Assembly: GCF_014650595.1 (NCBI RefSeq)
Contig: NZ_BMVG01000001.1
Span: forward strand, 744,001-808,000
Reading direction: 5' to 3'
Source of the DNA: Streptomyces alanosinicus
Lineage (GTDB): Bacteria; Actinomycetota; Actinomycetes; Streptomycetales; Streptomycetaceae
DNA: 64,000 nucleotides
Shown: piece after piece, positions 29,976 through 39,860 of the stretch
Layout of the letters: every line of letters begins with the position of its first letter
Position numbering within the stretch: the first letter of the stretch is position 1
Position numbers and translations under genes: made by a program
Notes under the pieces: generated by a model
The model's input: only the letters and a program-made list of their open reading frames with translations
What the model was told of the DNA's origin: nothing
The model's database searches: none

Positions 29976-30050
29976 CGCGATTCCAGAGTACGACGGTGCA
30001 CAGACAACCCCGTAGGCCTTTTCGGCGGGGGAATTCTCCGGCCGGCCGGG

Positions 30051-31244
30051 TCAGCCGGAGCGGCGGAACCCGATGGTCGGCACGGCCCGCCGCAGCGGCC
30101 ACGGCCGGTCCAGTTCCTCCGGAACGAGCCGGTCCAGGAACGCGTACCGCCGCAGCGCCGCCGGTTCCTGCCCCGGCACCGACTGGACCCGCCGCCACCA
30201 CGCCCCGATCTCCGACCATCCCGGCGCCGACAGGGACCCGCCGAACTCCTGCACGGACAGCGCCGCCGTGAGCCCCGCGAAGGCCAGCCGGTCCGCCAGC
30301 GGCCACCCCGCCAGGGACCCGGTCACGAAGCCCGCGACGAACACGTCCCCGGCCCCCGTGGGATCCAGCGCCTGGACGGCGATCGCCGGGACCTCGGCGG
30401 CCTCCCCGGTACGCCGGTCCACCGCATAGGCCCCCTCCGACCCCAGCGTCACCACGGCCACCGGCACATACGCGGTCAGGGCGTGTGCGGCGACCCGCGG
30501 GCACGCGGCCCCCGTGTACCGCTTCGCCTCCTCCGCGTTCGGCAGGAACGCCTCGCAGTGCTCCAGGTCGGCGAGCCCGGCGAGATCCCATGCCCCGGTG
30601 TCGTCCCAGCCGACGTCGGCGAAGATCCGGGTGCCCTTCCGCGCGGCCTCGGCGATCCATGGCGCGCGCGTGCCGGGCGTCAGCGAGGCCACGGCCGCTC
30701 GCGCGCGTGGCGGGCATGGAATTGGGTCTACGCCCGAAGGGCGTCGTTTGAGGGTGGTGGTGGGCGACGGGTGGGCGGGTTCTTCGGGGGGCGGCTCGTG
30801 CCCGTGCGACACCATCGTGCGCTCGCCCTCGTACGCCATGGACACCGTCACCGGCGAGTGCCAGCCGCGTACGGTCCGTGACGCCGACAGATCGATGCCC
30901 TCGCCCTGTGCGAGCGCGTCCCAGCAGTACTCGCCGTAGTGGTCGTCCCCGAAGGCGGCCGCGAGGGAGGTCTTCAGACCGAGCCGGGCCAGGGCCGTGG
31001 CCATGTTGGCGACCCCGCCGGGGCTGGAGCCCATGCCTCGGGCCCAGGACTCGGTGCCGCGCACGGGCGCCGAGTCCAGGCCGGTGAAGATGATGTCGAG
31101 GAAGACCGTGCCCGTCAGATAGACGTCCCAGGGCGGATCGGCGGGCTCGCGCAGCGCCGCGAGCGGATCGACCTGGGCCTGGCAGCGCGCGGCCCTGGTG
31201 AGGTGTTCCGGTTCCTCTCCGGTGATCGTGTGCGACGGGGTCAC
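30051..31244 (-). CDS. PfkB-family sugar kinase with an in-frame repeat insertion
   Basis: 397-residue carbohydrate kinase of the ribokinase class. The N-terminal motif GGVANMATALARLG and the C-terminal ATP/active-site motif DPTGAGDVFVAGF with the catalytic aspartate are intact. Residues about 150-178 (EEPAHPSPTTTLKRRPSGVDPIP) do not look like kinase sequence: they are encoded by a short palindromic repeat that keeps the frame and lies in a loop between the lid and the nucleotide domain. GTG 31244 has AGGGAG about 6 nt upstream. Its substrate is not identifiable. It follows a glucarate-dehydratase-like gene on the same strand by 64 nt. Confidence 0.85.
   Translation of the reverse strand: MTPSHTITGEEPEHLTRAARCQAQVDPLAALREPADPPWDVYLTGTVFLDIIFTGLDSAPVRGTESWARGMGSSPGGVANMATALARLGLKTSLAAAFGDDHYGEYCWDALAQGEGIDLSASRTVRGWHSPVTVSMAYEGERTMVSHGHEPPPEEPAHPSPTTTLKRRPSGVDPIPCPPRARAAVASLTPGTRAPWIAEAARKGTRIFADVGWDDTGAWDLAGLADLEHCEAFLPNAEEAKRYTGAACPRVAAHALTAYVPVAVVTLGSEGAYAVDRRTGEAAEVPAIAVQALDPTGAGDVFVAGFVTGSLAGWPLADRLAFAGLTAALSVQEFGGSLSAPGWSEIGAWWRRVQSVPGQEPAALRRYAFLDRLVPEELDRPWPLRRAVPTIGFRRSG
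30700..30800. repeat. Short dispersed repeat inserted in the kinase gene
   Basis: A 90-100-bp block within the PfkB gene with a hairpin core ACGCCC-GAA-GGGCGT (30730-30744) followed by a GGTGGTGGTGGGCGACGGGT-like G-rich arm. On the + strand it also reads ATGGAATTGGGTCTACGCC, a sequence typical of dispersed Streptomyces repeats. Limits are approximate. Its length must be a multiple of three, as the kinase frame is unbroken. Confidence 0.6.
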
Positions 31245-31308
31245 GGTGCACTCCCTGGCGTGGTGCGGATCTGGCCAGTGTGCACCACTGGGCGCGCCGC
31301 GCCAGGGC

Positions 31309-32634
31309 TTACCAGCGAGGCATGACCGGTTGCCGCCGGCCCGGTTCGGCCACCCGCATCGCCGCCGCGTCGTCGCGGTCCCGCAGCGCGCCGTCGTCCT
31401 CGGCCCACCGCCGGTGCAGCCGGGCCAGTTCGTCCCGGTCCAGTGCGACACCGAGCCCCGGCTCGTCGGACACCACGACCCTCCCGTCCGTGAACACGAG
31501 GCGTTCGGTGAGGACGTCCTCGGACTGCCAGGGGTAGTGGGAGTCGCAGGCGTGGTGCAGCCCGGGGACGGTGGCGGCGACCTGGGTCATCGCGGCGAGG
31601 CTGATCCCGAGATGGGTGTTGGAGTGCATCGAGATCCCGACCCCGAACGCGGCGCAGACCGCGGCGAGTCGGTGGGTGTTGCGCAGCCCGCCCCAGTAGT
31701 GGTGGTCGGAGAGGACCACCTGGACGGCGTCGCGGGTGAACGCCTCCTTGATCTCCCCGAAGGTGGTCACACACATATTGGTGGCGAGCGGCACGTCGGT
31801 ACCCGCCGACACCTCGGCCATCGCGGGCGTGCCCAGCGTCGGGTCCTCCAGGTACTCCAGGACGTCGCCGAGTTCCCTCGCCACCTTCAGCGAGGTCTCG
31901 ACGGACCAGGCGCCGTTGGGGTCGAGGCGCAGCGGGTGCCCGGGGAAGGCCTCGGCGAGGGCCCGTACGGCGGCGATCTCCTCGTCCGGCGGGAAGACCC
32001 CGCCCTTGAGCTTGAACGATCCGAAGCCGTAGCGCTCCTTGAACGTGCGCGCCTGGGCCACGATCCCGGCCGGGTCGAGCGCGGCGCCCCAGTCGTCGGG
32101 CTCGGCCGCGACACCCGCCGGGTGCCCGGCCCACTTGTAGAACAGGTACGCGCTGTACTCGACGGTGTCCCGCAGCTTGCCGCCGAGCAGGGCGTGCACG
32201 GGCAGCCCGAGCGCCTTGCCCTGGGCGTCCAGACAGGCGACCTCGAAGGCGGACAGCACCGACAGCCGCAGCTTGTCGGCGCTCTGCACGCCCCGCAGCC
32301 CGCCGGCGTCCACCTCTCCCTGGACCCGGGACGCGTCGACACCGAGGTCGATCGCGAACAGACCGTTCACATCCATGACCGACCGTCCGATGAGCCGTTC
32401 GGCGAGCGGGCGGGCCAGTTCCAGGTACTTGGTGTCGCCGTAGGTCTCGCCGAGCCCGGTGACCCCGTCGGCGGTGACGATCTCCACGATCAGCCGTGGG
32501 GTGTACGGCTGGTGCACGCCCTGGGTGTTGAGCAGCGGCGGGTCGGCGACCAGGATCGGTGTCAGCCGCACCTCGGCGACGGTCAGGTCTCGGGTTGCCG
32601 ATTGGTGATTCGGTTGTTGGCCGTGGTTGGTCAT
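31309..32634 (-). CDS. Glucarate dehydratase-like enzyme (enolase superfamily)
   Basis: 441 residues with the mandelate racemase/muconate lactonizing fold: an N-terminal capping domain and a barrel carrying the KxK motif (FKLKGGVF), metal ligands (LDPNGAW, EDPT), LSDHHYWGG, and the catalytic histidine in SMHSNTHLG. These fit the glucarate dehydratase group, which dehydrates D-glucarate to 5-keto-4-deoxyglucarate. ATG 32634 is preceded by GAGGGA 4 nt away. Its promoter region is cut short by a TnpB-type element only 76 bp away. Confidence 0.85.
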   Translation of the reverse strand: MTNHGQQPNHQSATRDLTVAEVRLTPILVADPPLLNTQGVHQPYTPRLIVEIVTADGVTGLGETYGDTKYLELARPLAERLIGRSVMDVNGLFAIDLGVDASRVQGEVDAGGLRGVQSADKLRLSVLSAFEVACLDAQGKALGLPVHALLGGKLRDTVEYSAYLFYKWAGHPAGVAAEPDDWGAALDPAGIVAQARTFKERYGFGSFKLKGGVFPPDEEIAAVRALAEAFPGHPLRLDPNGAWSVETSLKVARELGDVLEYLEDPTLGTPAMAEVSAGTDVPLATNMCVTTFGEIKEAFTRDAVQVVLSDHHYWGGLRNTHRLAAVCAAFGVGISMHSNTHLGISLAAMTQVAATVPGLHHACDSHYPWQSEDVLTERLVFTDGRVVVSDEPGLGVALDRDELARLHRRWAEDDGALRDRDDAAAMRVAEPGRRQPVMPRW

Positions 32635-32710
32635 CTTGTCCCTCGTCAGGGTGAATGAGGTCGGTTTCCGGGGTCTTTTGCGTGCAGGGAAGTCAGGAGG
32701 GGGGTGGCCC

Positions 32711-34021
32711 GTGGCGCGCAAGCGGAGGAGGAAGCGCGCGTTGCGTACGATCGCGGCTCCCTTCACTGTTGCCGCGCCCAGCGGTGCCCGGATCAGGGAA
32801 CGTCTGCGTCTGCCCCCGGAGGACGAGAAGGTGCTGCGGGAAGTCGGCGAGCACCTGGGCAGCCATCAGCGGGCCGACCAATTCCAGCTCAGCATGCGGT
32901 GCCTGTACGACGAGCGAGCCGGTCTGCGCCGCGCCATCCGTACGATCAGCAAGCGCATCGAGGTGCCGTGCGGGCAGCGCAAAGGCAAGGTCCGCGGCTA
33001 CAAGGACCAGAGCGAGCGTTGGCACAAGCAGCGCCGTCTGCAGGGCCTCAGGGCACGGCTCGTTGCAGTTGAGCAGCGCATCAAGCAGGGTCGGCCGAGC
33101 ATTGTGGCCGGCGGCCGAAGCCTGGCCAAGGTCCGGCACAACCTCGCCGACGCGCGGCTCACCGAGAGCGAGTGGCATGAGCGGTGGGAAGCGGAACGCA
33201 TGTTCCTGACCGCTGACGGCGAGTCCGGCGCCCCTTACGGGAACTACACCATCACGGTCGATCCGCAGACCGGTTCGGTCAGCATCGTGCTGCCGGAACC
33301 ACTGCGACACCTGGCCAACGCGCCGAGAGGCCGGTACAAGCTCGCCTGCACCACTGCCTTCCACCACCGCCGCGATGAATGGCTCGACCGCGTCCACGCG
33401 CATCGTGCAGTGCGCTACGACATCGTGCGCGATCCCATTCATGGCCGCTGGTACCTGGACGCATCCTGGTCGACAGACACGGCTGTTCTGCCCACCCCGG
33501 GGGAGATCCAGGCGTTCGGCGAGCGCACGCTCGGCATCGACCTGAACGCCGATCATCTGGCGGCCTACGTCCTGGACTCGCACGGTAATCCGGTCGGCGA
33601 GCCGGTCACGATCCCGCTTGGCCCGACCGGGCCTGCCTCCCAGCGGGACGGCACACTGCGGGCGGCGATCACCGAACTGCTGACCCTCGCCAAGCAGCAC
33701 CACTGCGCGGGGACAGTGATCGAGGATCTGGGCTTCGACGATGCACGGGCCACCGGCCGGGAGACCATGGGCCGCGGAGGGCGGGGGAAGAAGTTCCGCC
33801 GCGTCGTCGCCGGCATCCCCACCGCCCGATTCCGGGAGCACCTGCGGGGCATGGCTTTCCACGGCGTGCGGAGAGCTACCGGCCAGGCCGTGTCCGTTCC
33901 CAGGCCACGCGGGGTCGCGAGTCCGCCTAGGACCACAGGCGCGCCAAACGGAGGCGACAAGACCTGCTGGAGCCGAGGTGACCAACTCGCGGTGGCGTCT
34001 ATATATGAAAACACAGACTAG
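32711..34021 (+). pseudogene. Decayed IS605-type TnpB (OrfB) gene
   Basis: 436 residues in one frame. The N-terminal basic segment and RuvC-like core are recognisable: the first catalytic aspartate in LGIDLNADH and the glutamate in GTVIEDLGF. After residue ~385 (FREHLRGMAFHG) the expected zinc-finger CxxC pairs and the last RuvC aspartate are absent, and the sequence shifts to GVRRATGQAVSVPRPRGV. In the next frame, 33741-34046 reads ELPARPCPFPG and EATRPAGAEV, like the usual C-terminal tail, so an internal deletion with frameshift is likely. No TnpA-type transposase accompanies it. GTG start with AGGAGG about 9 nt upstream. Confidence 0.8.
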
Positions 34022-34121
34022 ATACGCGAACCTATGTCGTCAATAGCACCGGCCGCATGGACGCCCTCTTCATGGACGCCTTTCTCTTCGAGCGGGGAGA
34101 ACTGACCGCACAACGCAAAGA

Positions 34122-34148
34122 GCCCCATCCCACACAGCGGGATGGGGC
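34122..34148 (-). terminator. Adenosine deaminase terminator
   Basis: GCCCCATCCC, a 7-nt loop, then GGGATGGGGC form a perfect 10-bp stem 13 nt after the add stop, followed on the minus strand by CTCTTTGCG. A clear intrinsic-type terminator that also faces the end of the TnpB remnant. Confidence 0.8.
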
Positions 34149-34161
34149 CGTACAGTGCTGC

Positions 34162-35154
34162 CTACCTGAACTCGTACGCCTCCACCTCGGCCAGGTAACG
34201 CGCCCTGCGCTCCTCGTCGTCCTCCAGGAAGGAGGCGAGGAAGGAGTTGCGGGCCAGCTCGCGCAGCCGGTCCTCGGTCAGGCCCAGGGAGGCGTGGAGG
34301 GCTGCGAAGTTGTCGCCGACGTACCCGCCGAAGTACGCCGGGTCGTCGGAGTTGACCGTGCACATGAGACCCGCGTCGAGCATGGCCGGAAGCGGATGGT
34401 CGGCCAGCGTGTCGACCGTGCGCAGGCGGACGTTGGACAGTGGGCACAGGGTGAGCGGGATCCGCTCCCGCACCAGCCGCTCGACCAGCGCCGGGTCCTC
34501 CATGCAGCGCAGTCCGTGGTCGACGCGCTCCACACCGAGCACGTCCAGGGCCTCGGTGATGTAGGCCGGCGGCCCCTCCTCACCGGCGTGCGCGACCCGG
34601 CGCAGCCCGAGCGCGGCCGCGGCCTCGTACACCTCGCGGAACTTCACCGGCGGATGCCCGACCTCGGCGGAGTCCAGGCCGACCCCGGTGATCCGGTCCA
34701 GGTAGGGCGTCGCGGCCCGCAGTGTCTGAAGCGCCGAGTCGGCGGACTCGTCGCGCAGGAAGCACATGATCAGCTTGGTGGAGATCCCGTGGTTCGCCTC
34801 GCTGCTGCCCAGCGCCCGCCACAGCCCCTCCACGACCGTGCCGAGGCTCACGCCCCGCACGAGGTGCGCCTGCGGGTCGAAGAAGATCTCCGCGTGCCGG
34901 ACGCCCTGCGCGGCGGCGCGGGCCAGATAGGCGTTCGCCAGGTCCGCGAAGTCCTGCTCGGTGCGCAGCACGGCCATCAGCTCGTAGTACAGGTTCAGAA
35001 AGGACTGGAGGTCCTTGAACCGGTAGGCCTCACGGAGCGCTTCGGTGTCGGCGTACGGCAGGCTCACGCCGTTGCGGGCGGCCAGCTCGAACGCCAGCTC
35101 CGGCTCCAGAGTGCCTTCGATATGGAGGTGCAGTTCTGCTTTCGGGAGGGACAT
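34162..35154 (-). CDS. add: Adenosine deaminase
   Basis: 330 residues; converts adenosine to inosine in purine salvage. Zinc ligands in HLHIEG near the N-terminus, catalytic HAGE (about residue 190), DHGLRC, and the C-terminal NSDDPAYFGG with the last metal-binding aspartate are present. The start MSLPKAELHLH at 35154 is fixed by the family N-terminus; no strong ribosome site precedes it, and TACGAT about 7 bp upstream could make a leaderless transcript. It lies 20 nt after rnz. Confidence 0.94.
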   Translation of the reverse strand: MSLPKAELHLHIEGTLEPELAFELAARNGVSLPYADTEALREAYRFKDLQSFLNLYYELMAVLRTEQDFADLANAYLARAAAQGVRHAEIFFDPQAHLVRGVSLGTVVEGLWRALGSSEANHGISTKLIMCFLRDESADSALQTLRAATPYLDRITGVGLDSAEVGHPPVKFREVYEAAAALGLRRVAHAGEEGPPAYITEALDVLGVERVDHGLRCMEDPALVERLVRERIPLTLCPLSNVRLRTVDTLADHPLPAMLDAGLMCTVNSDDPAYFGGYVGDNFAALHASLGLTEDRLRELARNSFLASFLEDDEERRARYLAEVEAYEFR

Positions 35155-35174
35155 CAAAGCATCGTACGGGTGCT

Positions 35175-36080
35175 TTACCGCCGTTTCGGAACCGCCACCC
35201 GCTGCAGATCGTGCGCCACGGTCAGCTCGCCCTCGAAGCCGGCCGCCCGCGCCTGCCGCTCGAACTCCTCCGGCTCCGCGTAGCGCTGGCTGAAGTGGGT
35301 GAGGACGAGATGGCGCACACCCGCGTCCCGGGCGACGGCGGCGGCCTGTCCGGCGGTCAAGTGACCGTGTTCCACGGCCAGTTCGGTGTCCTCGTCCAGG
35401 AAGGTGGACTCGATCACCAGCAGATCGCAGTCCTCCGCCAGCACATGCACGCCGGCACAGAGCCGGGTGTCCATGACGAACGCGAACCGCTGCCCGCGCC
35501 GCACCTCGCTGACGTCCTCCAGCGTGATGTCCCCCAGCCGGCCCTCGCGCTGCAGCCGGCCGACGTCCGGGCCCTTGATCCCGTGCGCGGCGAGCCGGTC
35601 GGGCAGCATCCGGCGGCCGTCGGGTTCGATCAGCCGGTAGCCGTAGGACTCCACGGGGTGGGACAGCTTGCGCGCCTCCAGGGTGTACGACCCGGTCACC
35701 GCGAGGATGCCGTCCACGGCGACCGGCGCCTCGGTGATGCCGACCGTCTCCCGGTAGGCCGTCGCGTACCGCAGCCGGTCGAAGAAGCGCCGGCCGGAAC
35801 GCGGGTAGTGCGCGGTGATCTCGTGCGGCACCTGGTCGAGGTTGATCCGCTGGATGACCCCGGCGAGGCCGAGGGAGTGGTCGCCGTGGAAGTGCGTGAC
35901 GCAGATCCGGTTGAGATCGTGCGCGGCGACCCCGGCGCGCGCCATCTGGCGCTGTGTGCCCTCGCCGGGATCGAACAGGATGCCCTCGCCGTCCCACCGC
36001 AGCAGATAGCCGTTGTGGTTGCGGTGCCGGGTCGGGACCTGGCTGGCGGTGCCGAGGACCACCAGTTCACGTACGGACAC
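35175..36080 (-). CDS. rnz: Ribonuclease Z
   Basis: 301-residue tRNA 3'-processing endonuclease of the metallo-beta-lactamase fold. The zinc motif [13 protein letters not shown] is intact, as is the family N-terminal [23 protein letters not shown] and the distal [14 protein letters not shown] start 6 nt after the HIT-protein stop, so it is cotranscribed with it. Confidence 0.94.
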   Translation of the reverse strand: MSVRELVVLGTASQVPTRHRNHNGYLLRWDGEGILFDPGEGTQRQMARAGVAAHDLNRICVTHFHGDHSLGLAGVIQRINLDQVPHEITAHYPRSGRRFFDRLRYATAYRETVGITEAPVAVDGILAVTGSYTLEARKLSHPVESYGYRLIEPDGRRMLPDRLAAHGIKGPDVGRLQREGRLGDITLEDVSEVRRGQRFAFVMDTRLCAGVHVLAEDCDLLVIESTFLDEDTELAVEHGHLTAGQAAAVARDAGVRHLVLTHFSQRYAEPEEFERQARAAGFEGELTVAHDLQRVAVPKRR

Positions 36081-36086
36081 CGCGGG

Positions 36087-36440
36087 TCACCCGGGGGGCC
36101 ACTGCATGCCACGGCCGCCGAGGATGTGCGCGTGGGCGTGGAAGACGGTCTGGCCGGCGCCGGAGCCGGTGTTGAAGACGATGCGGTAGCTGTCGAGCTT
36201 CTCGCCGGCGGCGACCTCGGCGGTCTCACGCAGTACGTCGGCCGCTGCCTGCGGTGCTTCGGCGGCGAGGGTGGCCGCGTTCTCGTAGTGGACCTTGGGG
36301 ATCACCAGGATGTGAGTCGGAGCCTGGGGGTTTATGTCCCGGAAGGCGACGGTCGTCTCTGTCTCGCGGACGATCGTCGCCGGGATGTGCCCTGCGGCGA
36401 TCTTGCAGAACAGGCAGTCGTTCTGCGGTTCCCCAGCCAT
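36087..36440 (-). CDS. HIT-family protein (HINT-like)
   Basis: 117-residue nucleotide-binding hydrolase with the histidine triad HAHAHILGG near the C-terminus and the zinc-type CLFCKI at the N-terminus. HINT proteins hydrolyse nucleoside phosphoramidates. Precedes rnz in the same unit; in actinobacteria it is often near phoH and the RsmE gene. Confidence 0.93.
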   Translation of the reverse strand: MAGEPQNDCLFCKIAAGHIPATIVRETETTVAFRDINPQAPTHILVIPKVHYENAATLAAEAPQAAADVLRETAEVAAGEKLDSYRIVFNTGSGAGQTVFHAHAHILGGRGMQWPPG

Positions 36441-36564
36441 GTCGCGTGCGCTCGCTTTCGCCGGTGATCGGTTCGAGGGGTAAGAGTAGTGGGTCGGATG
36501 CGGGCCGGTGGGGGTTGATCGCGCCCACGCGGCGGAGCCGCATATCGATACAGCCCCGCGCCTC

Positions 36565-39500
36565 TTAAGTTGGCATACCTGGCGGTGTCTTAGCCGGCAC
36601 CGATGCCAACGCCTCCAGTGCGAGGCGGATCGCTTCGTCCAGTTGGGGGTCCGTGCCCGCCGCCCAGTCCTGGGGGCGTTGGACGACCTCCACGTCCGGG
36701 TCCACGCCGTGGTTCTCGACGTCCCAGCCGACGCCCTCCAGCCACATCGCGTACTTCGGCTGGGTGACCAGGGTGCCGTCGATCAGGTGGTAGCGGCTGT
36801 CGATGCCGATGACGCCGCCCCAGGTGCGGGTGCCGACGACCGGGCCGATACCGAGGGCCTTGATCGCGGCGTTGACGATGTCGCCGTCGGAGCCGGAGAA
36901 CTCGTTGGCGACGGCGACGACCGGGCCGCGCGGGGCGTCCAGGGGGTAGCTGGTGGGGCGCATGCCGCGCGGGACGTCCCAGCCGATGATGCGGCGGGCG
37001 AGTTTCTCCACGACGAGCTGGGAGGTGTGGCCGCCGCGGTTCTCCCGGACGTCGACCACCAGGCCCTCACGGGCGACCTCGACCCGCAGGTCGCGGTGGA
37101 TCTGGGCCCAGCCGGGGGCCTGCATGTCGGGGATGTGGAGGTAGCCGAGGCGGCCGGCGGACGCGGCGTGCACATGGGCGCGGCGGCCGGTGACCCAGGC
37201 GTGGTAGCGCAGGGGTTCCTCGTCGGCGACGGGGACCACGACGGTGTGGCGGGGTTCGCCGCCGCCCGCCGGGGAGACGGTCAGCTCGACCGGGTGGCCC
37301 GCGGTGCCGGCGAGGAGCGGGCCGGGACCGGTGACCGGGTCGACGGGGTGGCCGGCGACGGCGATGACCGCGTCGCCGGGGCGGACCGCGACGCCGGGCG
37401 CGGCGAGCGGGGAGCGGGCATCCGGGTCGGAGATCTCCGCGGGCAGGATGCGGTCGATGCGCCAACTGCCGTCCGGGTGGCGGGAGATGTCGGCGCCGAG
37501 CAGACCGTGCCGGGGGCCGCCGCCGCCCCGGCCGCCGGAGGGGATGACGTAGGCGTGCGAGGTGCCGAGTTCGCCGTGCACCTCCCACAGGAGGTCGGTC
37601 AGGTCGCTGTGGGTGGCCAGACGGGCGAGCAGGGGGCGGTAGCGGGCGAGGATGCCGGTCCAGTCGGCGCCGCCCAGGTCGGGGCGCCAGAAGTGGTCGC
37701 GCATGAGCCGGCCGGTCTCCTCGTACATCTGCCGCCACTCGGCGGCCGGGTCGAGGGTCTGGCGGATCCGGGCGAGGTCGACGGAGACGCTGGTGTCGCC
37801 GTCGTCGTCGGTGCCGGTACGGCGGTCGCTGGGGACGACCCGGAGCCGGCCGTCGGCCCACAGCAGTACGCGTTTGCCGTCGCCGCTGACCTCGAAGTGG
37901 CCGGCCTCGGGGGCCAGGTGCTCCAGGCGCCGCTGGGCGAGGTCGTAACGCTCCAGCTCGGTGTGCGGATCGGGGTCCTCGGGGTGGGCGCGGGCGGCGC
38001 CGAGGACACCGTGCACGGGGTGGCGCAGCCAGAGCACACCGTCCTTGGCGGCGCGGAGGGTGGAGTAGCGGCCGGCCTCCACCGGGAAGGGCACGATGCG
38101 CTCGGCGAGGCCCTCCAGGTCGATGCGGGTGGCGGGGGCGCCCTCGCTGTCCGGGGTCTCGTCCTTGTCCGGGGTCTCGAAGGGGCGGCCGTGGCGCTGC
38201 GGGCCGAACGGCGAGGGGGTGGTGGCGGCCAGCGTGATCAGGTGCGGGCGGGCGCCGACCACGAACGCGAGATCGAAGACGTGCTCGTCGTAGACCGGGT
38301 CGAAGGCGCGGTTGGACAGGAACGCGAGGTGTTTGCCGTCGAGGGTGAAGGCGGGGGCGTAGTCCATGAAGCGCAGCGGGGTCGCCTCGGTGACCGACAG
38401 GTCGGTGGTGTGGGCGATGCGCAGCTGGGAGAGCGGGCGGGGCCCGGGGTGGGCCCAGGCGAGCCAGGCGGAGTCCGGTGAGAAGGCGAGACCGGAGACC
38501 TCGCCGTCGTCGCCGCGGTCGACCTCGCGGACCTCGCCGGTCTCCCGTTCGACCAGGAGCAGGCGTCCGTCGTGGGCGGCCACGGCGGCCCGGCTGCCGT
38601 CGGGGGCCATGGCCAGCTCCAGGACCCGGCCGAGCTGGCCGGCGGCGAGCCGGCGCGGCGGCGCGCCGGGCACGGTGCCGGTCGCCGGGGCGAACTCCAG
38701 GGCGTCCTCGCCCTCCGCGTCCGTCACCCACACCACCCACTCCTCGCCCTCGGCGCGGAAGACGCGCGGCAGCCGGGCGCGCACACCGGGGGTGGCGGCG
38801 AGGGCGCGGGCGGGGCCGGAGCGGTGGGTGACCCAGTGGATCCCGCCGCGCACACAGACGGCGCTGCCGCGTGCGGTGTGGTCGCAGGACGCCGCGCCGA
38901 ACCAGTGGGCGGCGTTCACCGGGCGGGGGCGCAGATCGACACGCGGTCCGCCGAGGCGCACGTCCAGCCGGCGTGGCTCGGCGCCGTCCAGGTCGTCCAG
39001 CAGCCACAGTTCACCGGCCGAGCTGTGGACGACCCGGGTGCCGTCGCCGGAGGCGTGGCGGGCGTAGAAGCCGTCGAGAGGAGTGTGGCGGCGCAGGTCG
39101 GACCCGTCGGCCAGGGAGGAGTACAGGGCGCCGGTGCCCTCGTGGTCGGAGAGGAAGGCGATGCGGTCGCCGGCCCACACCGGGCACTCGATGTTGCCGT
39201 CGATGTCCTCGTGCAGCCGGACGAACTCCCCGGCGCCTTCTTCACCTTCGGCGGCCCGGTCGATCCACAGCTTGCCCGCGCTGCCGCCCCGGTAGCGCTT
39301 CCAGTGGGCGGCCTCGCGGCCCATCGGCGCGGACAGCAGCACGGTGGCCGGGCCGGCCGCCACATCGCCGACCGGGCCGTACGGCAGGGTCTCGGCGGGG
39401 CCGCCGTCCAGCGGGACGGCGTGCGCCCAGGTGTGCCGGAAGCTGGCCTGGCCGTGCGCGCCGAGCGCGAGGACCCGTCCGTCGGCGGTCCAACCGCGCA

Positions 39501-39801
39501 CCTCGGTACGGCGGTTGCCCCAGTACGTCAGCCGGGTGGCGGGACCGCCGTCGACGGGGGCGACATGCACCTCGGGCGCGCCGTCGCGGGTGGAGGTCCA
39601 GGCGAGGAACCGCCCGTCCGGGGATATCCGGGGCATGGTCACCGGCGTGTTGTCGGCGCTGACCCGCCAGGCCCGGCCGCCGTCGAGGGGCGCGAGCCAG
39701 ACGTCGTCCTCGGCGACGAAGGTCACCAAGTCGCCGTGCACATGGGGGTATCGGAGATAGGCCGAGGACGTCGTGGTTCCCGTGGAAGCACCCTGAGTCA
39801 C
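36565..39801 (-). CDS. Tricorn protease homologue
   Basis: 1078-residue S41-type protease forming large peptide-degrading complexes downstream of the proteasome. Order: two beta-propellers (about 20-660, many WTSTRDG/LAFLSNR-type blade repeats), a C1 helical region, a PDZ domain (about 770-870, GVAVRPGDAVIAVAGHPV) and the C2 catalytic domain. Expected residues are visible: His in GTSHAYV (about 752), Ser in FSGSDGD (about 971) and Glu in ENHGVDPD (about 1029). GTG start at 39801. Length matches the archaeal enzyme. No tricorn-factor aminopeptidase is adjacent. Confidence 0.93.
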   Translation of the reverse strand: MTQGASTGTTTSSAYLRYPHVHGDLVTFVAEDDVWLAPLDGGRAWRVSADNTPVTMPRISPDGRFLAWTSTRDGAPEVHVAPVDGGPATRLTYWGNRRTEVRGWTADGRVLALGAHGQASFRHTWAHAVPLDGGPAETLPYGPVGDVAAGPATVLLSAPMGREAAHWKRYRGGSAGKLWIDRAAEGEEGAGEFVRLHEDIDGNIECPVWAGDRIAFLSDHEGTGALYSSLADGSDLRRHTPLDGFYARHASGDGTRVVHSSAGELWLLDDLDGAEPRRLDVRLGGPRVDLRPRPVNAAHWFGAASCDHTARGSAVCVRGGIHWVTHRSGPARALAATPGVRARLPRVFRAEGEEWVVWVTDAEGEDALEFAPATGTVPGAPPRRLAAGQLGRVLELAMAPDGSRAAVAAHDGRLLLVERETGEVREVDRGDDGEVSGLAFSPDSAWLAWAHPGPRPLSQLRIAHTTDLSVTEATPLRFMDYAPAFTLDGKHLAFLSNRAFDPVYDEHVFDLAFVVGARPHLITLAATTPSPFGPQRHGRPFETPDKDETPDSEGAPATRIDLEGLAERIVPFPVEAGRYSTLRAAKDGVLWLRHPVHGVLGAARAHPEDPDPHTELERYDLAQRRLEHLAPEAGHFEVSGDGKRVLLWADGRLRVVPSDRRTGTDDDGDTSVSVDLARIRQTLDPAAEWRQMYEETGRLMRDHFWRPDLGGADWTGILARYRPLLARLATHSDLTDLLWEVHGELGTSHAYVIPSGGRGGGGPRHGLLGADISRHPDGSWRIDRILPAEISDPDARSPLAAPGVAVRPGDAVIAVAGHPVDPVTGPGPLLAGTAGHPVELTVSPAGGGEPRHTVVVPVADEEPLRYHAWVTGRRAHVHAASAGRLGYLHIPDMQAPGWAQIHRDLRVEVAREGLVVDVRENRGGHTSQLVVEKLARRIIGWDVPRGMRPTSYPLDAPRGPVVAVANEFSGSDGDIVNAAIKALGIGPVVGTRTWGGVIGIDSRYHLIDGTLVTQPKYAMWLEGVGWDVENHGVDPDVEVVQRPQDWAAGTDPQLDEAIRLALEALASVPAKTPPGMPT

Positions 39802-39860
39802 CCCGTCACTGTACGCAGCGACCGGTGTGCGCCGCGCCCCTTCCGATCACTTGCCCCGCG

